This document shows positions 1-4,595 of a stretch of 9,024 bases of DNA, one piece after another. A program made the translations under genes and the position numbers. Origin of the DNA: Ruminiclostridium sp. (lineage in GTDB: Bacteria > Bacillota > Clostridia > Oscillospirales > Oscillospiraceae). The notes beneath the pieces were generated by a model. The model saw only the letters and a list, made by a program, of their open reading frames with translations, had not been told where the DNA came from and searched no databases. Location of the stretch: contig JAFZEB010000168.1 in NCBI GenBank assembly GCA_017560855.1, positions 1 through 9,024 on the forward strand, written 5' to 3'. Numbering within the stretch: position 1 is the stretch's first letter; every line of letters starts with the position of its first letter.

Positions 1-16
1 CAATCAAAGAACATAC

Positions 17-48
17 AAAAGCCCGCTGTCAATTGGCAGCGGGCTTTT
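17..48. terminator. bidirectional intrinsic terminator
   Basis: An inverted repeat (AAAAGCCCGCTG and its complement, extended by a G-T and a C-G pair) closes on a 4-base AATT loop. It has an A-run on one side and a T-run on the other, so it would work in both directions. The rplL terminator lies just to its right, so this one probably serves a gene outside the left edge, perhaps a convergent plus-strand gene. No coding sequence can be supported in bases 1-16. Confidence 0.85.
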
Positions 49-79
49 TGCACTCTATGATATCATACACGGGAAAAAG

Positions 80-112
80 AAAAATCCCACGGAAAAATTC
101 CGTGGGATTTTT
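80..112 (-). terminator. rplJL operon terminator
   Basis: A 15-bp inverted repeat with a 3-base loop has the stem core ATCCCACGGAA/TTCCGTGGGAT. Read on the minus strand, it is followed by a further T-rich tract at about 72-79. It starts 33 bases after the rplL stop codon, so it should end the rplJ-rplL transcript. The other side is also T-rich, so it may act in both directions. Confidence 0.92.
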
Positions 113-145
113 GTAAGCGATAAAAGAAATAGAAGTGGGATTAAA

Positions 146-517
146 TTACTTAATCTCGACCTTTGCGCCGACCTCTTCCAGCTTCTTCTTCATCTCTTCA
201 GCCTCGTCCTTGGAGATGCCTTCCTTGATTGCCTTGGGAGCAGCCTCGACGACAGCCTTAGCGTCAGCCAGGCCCAGGCCGGTGATCTCGCGGACAGCCT
301 TGATGACCTTGACCTTCTCTGCGCCGAAGTCAGCCAGGATAACGTCGAACTCGGTCTTCTCCTCAGCGGGAGCAGCAGCAGCGCCAGCAGCGGGAGCAGC
401 CATAGCAGCAGCGGAAACGCCGAACTCGTCCTCCAGTGCGTGAACCAGCTCGGACAGCTCCAGAACGGTCAGAGCCTTAACCTCTTCGATGAGGGCAGTA
501 ATCTTCTCAGAAGCCAT
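146..517 (-). CDS. rplL: 50S ribosomal protein L7/L12
   Basis: This is the multicopy acidic stalk protein of the large ribosomal subunit. Dimers bind the C-terminal helix of L10 and recruit the translational GTPases (IF2, EF-Tu, EF-G). The 123-residue length is normal for the family. Three parts are visible: an N-terminal dimerisation region with EVKALTVLELSELVHALE (about residues 12-29), an Ala/Pro-rich flexible hinge (about 36-51), and the C-terminal domain with EKTEFDVILADFGAEKVKVI (about 53-72), GLGLADAKAVVEAAPK and the closing GAKVEIK. The ATG start has AGGAGG at 526-531, eight bases upstream. It lies 60 bases after rplJ in the same transcript and is followed by a terminator. The usual downstream neighbour rpoB is absent here. 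Confidence 0.99.
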   Translation of the reverse strand: MASEKITALIEEVKALTVLELSELVHALEDEFGVSAAAMAAPAAGAAAAPAEEKTEFDVILADFGAEKVKVIKAVREITGLGLADAKAVVEAAPKAIKEGISKDEAEEMKKKLEEVGAKVEIK

Positions 518-577
518 GATAGTTACCTCCTAAAATATGTTTGTGTAAAAATAGTTTTTAAGTTTGGGTTACCGAAA

Positions 578-1111
578 TTACTCGGCAGCGGGAGCTTCTC
601 TTTCCACGAAGCCGCCCTTTTCGTCGGCGATAGCCTTCAGGACGATAGCCAGGCTGGTGATGGGAGCCAGCATGGTGCCCAGAACCTGAGCCTGCAGGAC
701 GTCCTTAGCGGGCAGCTCAGCCAGAGCCATGATCTCATCCAGGGGCAGGACCTTACCGTCCATGAAGCCGGCCTTGATGACGAACTTGGAGCCGTTGAAC
801 TGCTTAGCGAACTTGTTGATCACACGCATGGGAGCGATGGGATCACCATTGGACAGAGCCAGAGAGGTGGTGCCGTTCAGGGCCTCATCCATCTCCTCCA
901 GACCAACGTTCTTGGTTGCGAAGCGCAGCAGGGTGTTCTTCACAACTGCGTAGTCCAGCTCGTTGTTGCGGCACTCGACACGCAGTGCGGTGTCCTCAGC
1001 AACGGTGATGCCCTTATAGTCAACCAGGACGCCGGAAGAAGCGTTCTGCAGCTTTTCGGTCAGCTCAGCGACGATAGCCTGCTTTTCAGACAGGATCTTT
1101 GCGTTAGGCAT
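578..1111 (-). CDS. rplJ: 50S ribosomal protein L10
   Basis: L10 forms the base of the ribosomal stalk. Its N-terminal domain binds 23S rRNA near L11 and its C-terminal helix holds the L7/L12 dimers. In Bacillus subtilis the L10(L12)4 complex also represses its own operon through the mRNA leader. At 177 residues it has the usual length. Family features seen include the start MPNAKILSEKQAIVAELTEK, LVDYKGITVAEDTALR (about 29-44), the VVKNTLL segment (about 56-62) and FVIKAGFMDGKVL (about 110-122). The C-terminal helix AQVLGTMLAPITSLAIVLKA (about 142-161) is the L12-binding part. The ATG start is preceded by GGAGGTG at 1119-1125. Upstream is an L10 leader with its own promoter; rplL follows 60 bases downstream. 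Confidence 0.99.
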   Translation of the reverse strand: MPNAKILSEKQAIVAELTEKLQNASSGVLVDYKGITVAEDTALRVECRNNELDYAVVKNTLLRFATKNVGLEEMDEALNGTTSLALSNGDPIAPMRVINKFAKQFNGSKFVIKAGFMDGKVLPLDEIMALAELPAKDVLQAQVLGTMLAPITSLAIVLKAIADEKGGFVEREAPAAE

Positions 1112-1133
1112 GGTGTTTCACCTCCAGAATATG

Positions 1134-1171
1134 AAAAATGCTGTTTCGCATCCAAAGACGGCAAAACAGCA
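1134..1171 (-). terminator. attenuator terminator in the L10 leader
   Basis: On the minus strand TGCTGTTTTGC (1161-1171) pairs over 11 positions (one T-G) with GCGAAACAGCA (1139-1149) around an 11-base loop. Five T residues follow immediately (1134-1138). This is an intrinsic terminator located 23 bases before the rplJ start codon, so it would cut off rplJL expression when formed. Its loop contains the 3' strand of the leader's closing helix, so the two structures should compete. Confidence 0.8.
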
Positions 1172-1235
1172 CAAAGAAAACATCTTATACTGCATTCTCG
1201 GCAGGACTTACAAATGCCTGCTGTCTTTGAACACG
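1134..1235 (-). promoter_or_regulatory. L10 leader (rplJL autoregulatory mRNA leader)
   Basis: On the minus strand the transcript carries AGACAGCAGG (about 1217-1226) and, after a short loop, CCTGCCGAG (about 1197-1205). These are the hallmark segments of the L10 leader family in Firmicutes; GCAGG pairs with CCTGC. Upstream, TTCAAAGAC (1223-1231) can pair over nine positions, one of them G-U, with GTCTTTGGA (1151-1159). This closes the structure and places its 3' strand in the loop of a terminator-like hairpin. The family is known in B. subtilis to regulate rplJL by transcription attenuation when L10(L12)4 is in excess. The exact RNA ends are inferred from the promoter. Confidence 0.88.
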
Positions 1236-1241
1236 ACTGAT

Positions 1242-1270
1242 ATTATACCACCCCGGAAAGGTGCTGTCAA
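1242..1270 (-). promoter_or_regulatory. rplJL sigma-A promoter, perfect consensus
   Basis: On the minus strand the -35 is TTGACA (1265-1270) and the -10 is TATAAT (1242-1247), with a 17-bp spacer. Both hexamers match consensus exactly at the optimal spacing. Transcription would start near 1235, giving a leader of about 124 nt that coincides with the L10 leader. The rplJL pair can therefore be transcribed independently of the rpmG-rplA genes upstream. Confidence 0.93.
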
Positions 1271-1282
1271 GCACCTTTCCGG
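1253..1282. repeat. 12-bp inverted repeat with the -35 box as its loop
   Basis: CCGGAAAGGTGC (1253-1264) and its exact complement GCACCTTTCCGG (1271-1282) flank six bases that are precisely the TTGACA hexamer of the rplJL promoter on the minus strand. Outside the arms, CACC (1249-1252) and GGTG (1287-1290) can also pair after a 4-base bulge. No T-run follows on either strand, so it does not look like an intrinsic terminator. It could be an operator or, in RNA reading through from rplA, a stable hairpin that is processed or protects a 3' end. Its function is unknown. Confidence 0.8.
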
Positions 1283-1354
1283 AAATGGTGATAAAAACTT
1301 GTTAAGATAACGGAAACGGGGGGGATTGTCACGCTTCGCCTGTTCGCAACGCAT

Positions 1355-1433
1355 CATAAGTTCCTGCGACTCCGGGCAAATCCAGCCGTGCAATGCACGC
1401 CTTGGGTTTTGCCCATGCGCTCCGGTCCTTATG
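1355..1433 (-). other. structured intergenic element downstream of rplA
   Basis: The stretch between rplA and the rplJL promoter holds no convincing gene. It can fold into one long imperfect stem-loop. The outer helix is CATAAG (1355-1360) with CTTATG (1428-1433), followed by a symmetric 13/13-base internal loop. The inner helix runs from GGGC (1374-1377) with GCCC (1411-1414), through AAA with TTT, to CGTGC with GCACG around a 3-base loop. No T-run follows on the minus strand, so it is not a typical terminator for rplKA. It may be a dispersed intergenic repeat, a 3' UTR stabilising structure or an uncharacterised RNA element. The strand is inferred from the surrounding transcription. Confidence 0.45.
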
Positions 1434-1463
1434 CCGCTGCTCACGACGGCTCAGACGCTTCTA

Positions 1464-2156
1464 TTAGCCCAGCTTTGCGCCGTTGATCTTGATGCCAGGG
1501 CCCATGGTGGAAGCCACGACGCAGCTCTTGACGTAGGTGCCCTTTGCTGCAGCGGGCTTAGCCTTGATGATGGCACCCATCAGAGCGGTGAAGTTCTCCT
1601 GCAGCTTCTCAGAGCCGAAGGAAACCTTGCCGATGGGGCAGTGGATGATGTTGGTCTTGTCCAGACGATACTCGACCTTACCAGCCTTTGCCTCAGCAAC
1701 AGCGTTGGCAACGTTGGGGGTGACGGTACCAGCCTTGGGGGAGGGCATCAGGCCCTTGGGGCCCAGAACCTTACCCAGACGACCGACAACGCTCATCATG
1801 TCGGGGGAAGCGATAACGACGTCGAAGTCGAACCAGTTCTCCTGCTGGATCTTGTTAGCCAGATCCATCTCGCCAACGTAGTCAGCGCCAGCTGCCAGAG
1901 CAGCGTCAGCCTTGTCGCCCTTAGCGAAGACCAGGACGCGGGGGGTCTTACCGGTGCCGTGGGGCAGGACGATAGCGCCGCGGACCTGCTGGTCAGCGTG
2001 ACGGGAGTCAACGCCCAGCTTGACGTGCAGCTCAACGGTCTCATCGAACTTTGCAGGAGCAGTCTTGACGATCAGATCGAAAGCCTCTGCGGTGTCATAC
2101 AGATTTGCCTTGTCGATCTGCTTTGCGCTGTCCTGATACTTTTTACCTCTAAACAT
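1464..2156 (-). CDS. rplA: 50S ribosomal protein L1
   Basis: L1 forms the mobile L1 stalk near the E site, where it helps release deacylated tRNA. In many bacteria it also represses translation of the rplK-rplA mRNA. The 230 residues match the bacterial family. Recognisable segments include the start MFRGKKYQDSAKQ, AFDLIVKTAPAKFDETVELH (about 25-44), KLGVDSRHADQQVRG (about 46-60) and VLPHGTGK. The L1 signature VVGRLGKVLGPKGLMPSPK (about 123-141) is followed by GTVTPNVANAV. The ATG start has AGGAGGG at 2166-2172. It lies 19 bases after rplK, so the two are cotranscribed. It is followed by a 352-base gap with no clear intrinsic terminator, so some transcripts may read into rplJL. Confidence 0.99.
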   Translation of the reverse strand: MFRGKKYQDSAKQIDKANLYDTAEAFDLIVKTAPAKFDETVELHVKLGVDSRHADQQVRGAIVLPHGTGKTPRVLVFAKGDKADAALAAGADYVGEMDLANKIQQENWFDFDVVIASPDMMSVVGRLGKVLGPKGLMPSPKAGTVTPNVANAVAEAKAGKVEYRLDKTNIIHCPIGKVSFGSEKLQENFTALMGAIIKAKPAAAKGTYVKSCVVASTMGPGIKINGAKLG

Positions 2157-2175
2157 GTCTTTCTACCCTCCTGCC

Positions 2176-2601
2176 TTACTCGCCGACGATAACGCCCATG
2201 GAACGTGCGGTACCAGCGATCATGCTCATGGCTGCCTCAATGCTTGCTGCATTCAGGTCGCGCATCTTGGTCTCAGCGATCTTGCGGACATCTTCCTTGC
2301 TGATGGTAGCAACCTTGTCCTTGTTGGGAACGCCGGAGCCGGACTCGATGTTGCAAGCCTTCTTGATCAGGATGGCTGCGGGGGGAGTCTTGGTGATAAA
2401 GGTGAAGGAACGGTCAGCGTAAACAGTGATGACGACGGGGATGATCAGGCCGACATCGTTCTTAGTACGCTCGTTGAATTCCTTGGTGAATGCTGCGATG
2501 TTAACGCCGTGCTGACCCAGAGCGGGGCCAACAGGGGGTGCAGGGGTTGCCTTGCCGGCAGGAATCTGCAGTTTTACGTATCCAGTTACTTTCTGTGCCA
2601 C
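2176..2601 (-). CDS. rplK: 50S ribosomal protein L11, GTG start
   Basis: L11 binds the GTPase-associated centre of 23S rRNA at the stalk base and takes part in factor-dependent GTP hydrolysis. The 141-residue length is typical. Visible features are the N-terminal domain VTGYVKLQIPAGKATPAPPV (about 5-24) followed by GPALGQHGVNIAAFTKEFN (about 26-44), with the conserved proline-rich turn. The C-terminal RNA-binding domain includes TPPAAILIKKA (about 72-82) and the end VEAAMSM-type helix, here IEAAMSMIAGTARSMG. The start codon is GTG, fixed by GGAGGTG at 2608-2614 six bases upstream and by the standard AQKVTGY beginning. The 87 bases between nusG and this gene hold two hairpins, one of which resembles an L1 binding site. 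Confidence 0.99.
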   Translation of the reverse strand: MAQKVTGYVKLQIPAGKATPAPPVGPALGQHGVNIAAFTKEFNERTKNDVGLIIPVVITVYADRSFTFITKTPPAAILIKKACNIESGSGVPNKDKVATISKEDVRKIAETKMRDLNAASIEAAMSMIAGTARSMGVIVGE

Positions 2602-2624
2602 TTAGAGCACCTCCATTTTCAAAT

Positions 2625-2653
2625 GTGGTTGGACGGAGCTTTGCTCCTCCCAC
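2625..2653 (-). promoter_or_regulatory. candidate L1 autoregulatory hairpin ahead of rplK
   Basis: On the minus strand the mRNA reads GTGGGAG (2647-2653), then GAGC AAA GCTCC, then GTCC and CCAC (2625-2628). It can fold into a GTGG/CCAC helix, an asymmetric internal loop (2 and 6 bases) and a GGAGC/GCTCC helix with a 3-base loop. GTGGGAGG followed by GGAC also occurs in the L1-binding region of 23S rRNA, and L1 is known to repress rplKA by binding a mimic in the leader. The hairpin ends 10 bases before the rplK Shine-Dalgarno. The assignment rests on motif resemblance only. Confidence 0.6.
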
Positions 2654-2654
2654 G

Positions 2655-2673
2655 TTTGCGCCTTCTGCGCAAA
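2655..2673 (-). other. short hairpin in the nusG-rplK spacer
   Basis: TTTGCGC and GCGCAAA form a 7-bp perfect stem around a 5-base loop, one base upstream of the candidate L1 site. No T-run follows, so it is not a terminator. It may stack on or help present the neighbouring hairpin. Confidence 0.55.
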
Positions 2674-2688
2674 GTACAACAGGGGGAA

Positions 2689-3207
2689 TCAGATAGATTC
2701 GATCTGATCCAGATCCAGCTCGACCGGAGTTTCACGGCCGAACATGGAAACAACGACACGGACCTTCTGGCGCTCCACATCGATCTCTTCCACGATACCC
2801 AGGAAGGATTCCAGTGCGCCGTCGGTGATGCGTACGTTGTCGCCGATTTCGTAGGTCACCATGACCTCCCGCTTTTCCACGCCCATGGCGGCGATCTCGT
2901 CGTCGCTCAGGGGGATGGGCTTGTTGCCGGAGCCAACGAAGCCGGTGACACCACGAACATTACGAACCAGGTGCCAGGTTTCATCGGTCATGACCATCTT
3001 TACCAGCACATAGCCGGGGAACACCTTGCGCTCCACAGTCTTGGTGCCGGAATCAGTGATCTCGGTAACGGTTTCCATGGGGATGTTGACCTCCAGAATG
3101 AGATCACCCATGTTGCGGTTTTCTACGGCTTTTGCGATGGTGGCTTTTACGGTATTTTCATACCCGGAATAGGTATGAGCCACGTACCATTTTGCGCCCT
3201 CAGCCAT
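2689..3207 (-). CDS. nusG: transcription termination/antitermination factor NusG
   Basis: NusG binds the RNA polymerase clamp through its NGN domain. Its C-terminal KOW domain can contact ribosomal protein S10 or Rho, linking transcription to translation. The 172 residues fit a NusG without extra domain insertions. The NGN domain begins with KWYVAHTYSGYEN (about 6-18) and contains RKVFPGYVLVKM (about 60-71) and the RNVRGVTGFVGSGNKPIPLS stretch (about 82-101). The KOW domain starts with YEIGDNVRITDGALESFLG (about 118-136) and ends in MFGRETPVELDLDQIE. AAGGTG overlaps the end of secE eight to nine bases ahead of the ATG, and the secE-nusG gap is only 11 bases. The secE-nusG-rplK order is conserved across bacteria. 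Confidence 0.99.
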   Translation of the reverse strand: MAEGAKWYVAHTYSGYENTVKATIAKAVENRNMGDLILEVNIPMETVTEITDSGTKTVERKVFPGYVLVKMVMTDETWHLVRNVRGVTGFVGSGNKPIPLSDDEIAAMGVEKREVMVTYEIGDNVRITDGALESFLGIVEEIDVERQKVRVVVSMFGRETPVELDLDQIESI

Positions 3208-3218
3208 TTCGGTTCACC

Positions 3219-3521
3219 TTAGTTGCCGAAGAGGGAGAGCAGAGCGTCGATGATGGCACCGGCAAGGCCATCGAAGATCCAGACGATAATGCCAACGAGA
3301 ATTGCGCAGACAATAACGGTACCGGTTCTCTTCATGGTATCTGCCTTGGTAGGCCATGCGACCTTCTTCAGCTCGGACTTCAGCTCGCGGAAGAACTTAC
3401 CCATACGCTTGCCAATACCGGGCTTCTTGTCCTTCTTGGCCTTGGCGGGCTTGTTCTCCTTGGCGGGCTTTGCCTTTGCCTCCGTGCTCACATCCTGGGT
3501 CACCTTTTCTTTTTCAGACAT
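3219..3521 (-). CDS. secE: protein translocase subunit SecE
   Basis: SecE is the small membrane subunit that clamps SecY in the SecYEG protein-export channel. The 100 residues divide into a charged Lys/Ala-rich N-terminal tail (about 1-40), the conserved amphipathic segment FFRELKSELKKVAWPTK (about 43-59) and a single membrane-spanning helix (about 66-92). This is the single-TM form typical of Gram-positive bacteria; the N-terminal tail is longer than in the shortest homologues. The ATG is preceded by AAGGG at 3530-3534 with 8-base spacing. It sits 40 bases after rpmG and 11 before nusG, in one operon. Confidence 0.98.
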   Translation of the reverse strand: MSEKEKVTQDVSTEAKAKPAKENKPAKAKKDKKPGIGKRMGKFFRELKSELKKVAWPTKADTMKRTGTVIVCAILVGIIVWIFDGLAGAIIDALLSLFGN

Positions 3522-3561
3522 TCAGTTTACCCTTCTTTCTTACAGCGAATGTGGGCCATCA

Positions 3562-3726
3562 TCACTTAGTCTCGTTATGAACGGTGTGCTTTCTGCAGAA
3601 GGGGCAGTACTTGTTCATCTCTAAGCGGTCGGGGGTGTTCTTCTTGTTCTTCATAGTGTTGTAGTTGCGCTGCTTGCACTCGCTACATCTGAGAGTGATC
3701 TTTACACGTGCGCCGGGCTTTGCCAT
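3562..3726 (-). CDS. rpmG: 50S ribosomal protein L33, zinc-binding form
   Basis: This 54-residue protein of the large ribosomal subunit binds near the E site. The translated start is MAKPGARVKITLRCSECKQR and the body continues NYNTMKNKKNTPDRLEMNKY then CPFCRKHTVHNETK. Four cysteines at 14, 17, 41 and 44 form two CxxC pairs, the C+ zinc-ribbon version. Family length is about 49-56 residues. The ATG is preceded by GGAGGTG at 3734-3740 with good spacing, and the stop is TGA. It is the first annotated gene of the rpmG-secE-nusG-rplK-rplA transcript, following a long leader. The C+ form suggests zinc-dependent regulation is possible, but no Zur site was recognised. Confidence 0.98.
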   Translation of the reverse strand: MAKPGARVKITLRCSECKQRNYNTMKNKKNTPDRLEMNKYCPFCRKHTVHNETK

Positions 3727-3741
3727 GTTGCGGCACCTCCT

Positions 3742-3885
3742 TTACGTTGTTCGGCCCTGGGAAAAACAAATCGCCGAGTTCGGCCATTGCCTGTCCACAG
3801 GCGATCCCGATCTCGGCGAAACTTCCTCACAAAAAGCGCATACAAACTCCGTTGTATGCTGGAAAGAGTACGGCGTGATCGGCAT
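3742..3885 (-). CDS. candidate 47-residue leader ORF upstream of rpmG
   Basis: This short frame lies in the transcribed leader of rpmG. Its ATG is preceded by AGGGAGG at 3892-3898 with 6-base spacing, as good as the sites of the real genes here. It encodes MPITPYSFQHTTEFVCAFCE (residues 1-20), then a hydrophilic stretch and a final IC-F-S-Q-G-R-T-T. Cysteines are at 16, 19 and 40, including one CxxC pair. It stops 15 bases before rpmG, so the rpmG Shine-Dalgarno is just beyond its stop. The same frame stays open upstream to 4044, but the promoter lies inside that extension. I do not recognise the product. Two terminator-like hairpins lie within it, so its translation could control readthrough. 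It may be a leader peptide or a chance frame. Confidence 0.45.
   Translation of the reverse strand: MPITPYSFQHTTEFVCAFCEEVSPRSGSPVDRQWPNSAICFSQGRTT
3762..3819 (-). terminator. attenuator-type terminator in the rpmG leader
   Basis: On the minus strand TCGCCGAG (3812-3819) pairs with CTCGGCGA (3771-3778). Inside are an A-A mismatch, TCGG with CCGA, and GCCTG with CAGGC (3798-3802 and 3789-3793) around a 4-base loop. TTTGTTTTT follows at once (3762-3770). This is a strong intrinsic terminator lying 36 bases before the rpmG start codon and downstream of the operon promoter, so it should reduce expression of the whole operon unless prevented from forming. Confidence 0.72.
3831..3859 (-). terminator. 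second terminator-like hairpin in the rpmG leader
   Basis: GCATACAA (3852-3859 on the minus strand) pairs perfectly with TTGTATGC (3838-3845) around a 6-base loop. After CG-C comes TTTTT (3831-3835). The stem is AU-rich and the T-run starts two bases after it, so it is weaker than the hairpin downstream. It lies inside the candidate leader ORF. Confidence 0.5.
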
Positions 3886-3981
3886 CGGTTGCCTCCCTAT
3901 GTCCTGAAGATTGGTCAAGGGTTTGCGGACATATACCGTAATATGCGCGCAAAAAAATAGGCCCTTTTCATAGGTGATGTT

Positions 3982-4011
3982 ATGATACCATGCCGTGCTA
4001 CACTTTGTCAA
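3982..4011 (-). promoter_or_regulatory. promoter of the rpmG-secE-nusG-rplKA operon
   Basis: On the minus strand TTGACA (4006-4011) and TATCAT (3982-3987) are separated by 18 bp. The expected start near 3975 gives a leader of about 250 nt before rpmG. It is divergent from the ruvX promoter, whose -35 box lies 77 bp away. Confidence 0.85.
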
Positions 4012-4088
4012 GCATGTTTTTGCGAAAAAACTTAAGGATATCAAGGGGTCTGACGTGTATTTTTACCAAGGCGGGGGGGATGCCGACC

Positions 4089-4117
4089 TTGACACTCTGA
4101 TGCCTTTGGGATAAGAT
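4089..4117 (+). promoter_or_regulatory. promoter of the ruvX-udp-DUF1847 operon
   Basis: TTGACA (4089-4094) and TAAGAT (4112-4117) are spaced by 17 bp. Transcription would begin near 4124, giving an untranslated leader of only about 20 bases. Bases 4012-4088, between the divergent promoters, hold no gene. Confidence 0.88.
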
Positions 4118-4145
4118 ATCATATATAAAGGATGTGATAATTACC

Positions 4146-4595
4146 ATGAGAATTATGGCCATTGATTACGGCGACGCCCGCACCGGCGTTGCCCTGTCTG
4201 ATATCACCGGTCTGCTGGCCGGACAGACCTTCCTGGTGAAGAGCCGGAAGGAGGATGTGGTCCTGGAGGAGCTCACTGCCCTGGCAAAGCAGCAGGGGGC
4301 GGAGGAGCTGGTCCTGGGCTACCCTAAGAATATGGACGGAACCTTAGGTCCCAGAGCAGAAAAATGCGCCGCCTTTGGCGAGCGGCTGAAGGAGGCCACC
4401 GGCCTGCCTGTCATCCTGTGGGATGAGCGCCGCACCACTGTGGATGCCCACCGCATCCTGGGGGAGCAGGGCGTCCGCTCTAAGAACCGCAAGGATAAGA
4501 TCGACTCTGTGGCTGCAACCCTGATTCTGGAGGGCTATCTGACCTTCAAGCGGGTTCAGGCCCAGAGAGCCAAAGAGGAGGAGAACCATGGATAA
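4146..4595 (+). CDS. ruvX: YqgF/RuvX family RNase H-fold nuclease
   Basis: YqgF is implicated in maturation of the 5' end of 16S rRNA and has been described as a putative Holliday junction resolvase; it is cytosolic. From the chosen start it has 149 residues, a normal length. Family motifs are MRIMAIDYGDARTGVALSD (1-19, acidic D7), LGYPKNMDGTLGPRA (57-71), LWDERRTTVDAHRIL (91-105) and KDKIDSVAATLILEGYL (116-132, D120). A GTG at 4134 is in frame, but it sits directly on the AAAGGA sequence (4127-4132). I prefer ATG 4146, which gives the usual family beginning, although its spacing to AAAGGA is long (13 bases). It is first in an operon, and its end overlaps the next gene by 8 bases. Confidence 0.96.
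   Translation: MRIMAIDYGDARTGVALSDITGLLAGQTFLVKSRKEDVVLEELTALAKQQGAEELVLGYPKNMDGTLGPRAEKCAAFGERLKEATGLPVILWDERRTTVDAHRILGEQGVRSKNRKDKIDSVAATLILEGYLTFKRVQAQRAKEEENHG

Noticed and set aside
1291..1312. Possible rplKA terminator CTTAACAAG followed by TTTTT
   Set aside because: The stem would be only three base pairs, too weak for an intrinsic terminator; the T-run is more likely part of the AT-rich region upstream of the rplJL promoter.
1208..1444. A 78-residue minus-strand frame in the rplA-rplJ gap
   Set aside because: It runs across the rplJL promoter and the structured element, has no convincing ribosome site and its translation resembles no protein I know. A structural element explains the region better.
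2155..3222. A 355-residue plus-strand frame over rplK and nusG, with similar long frames at 440-1240 and 1326-2192
   Set aside because: These are shadows of the ribosomal protein and nusG genes, which are certain on the minus strand. Their translations match no family.
4021..4045. GATATC and CTTAAG palindromes between the divergent promoters
   Set aside because: Six-base palindromes are common and the longer symmetry is imperfect; there is no basis for calling an operator.
4067..4091. Inverted repeat CAAGG/CCTTG overlapping the -35 of the ruvX promoter
   Set aside because: Five-base arms with a 15-base gap are expected by chance.
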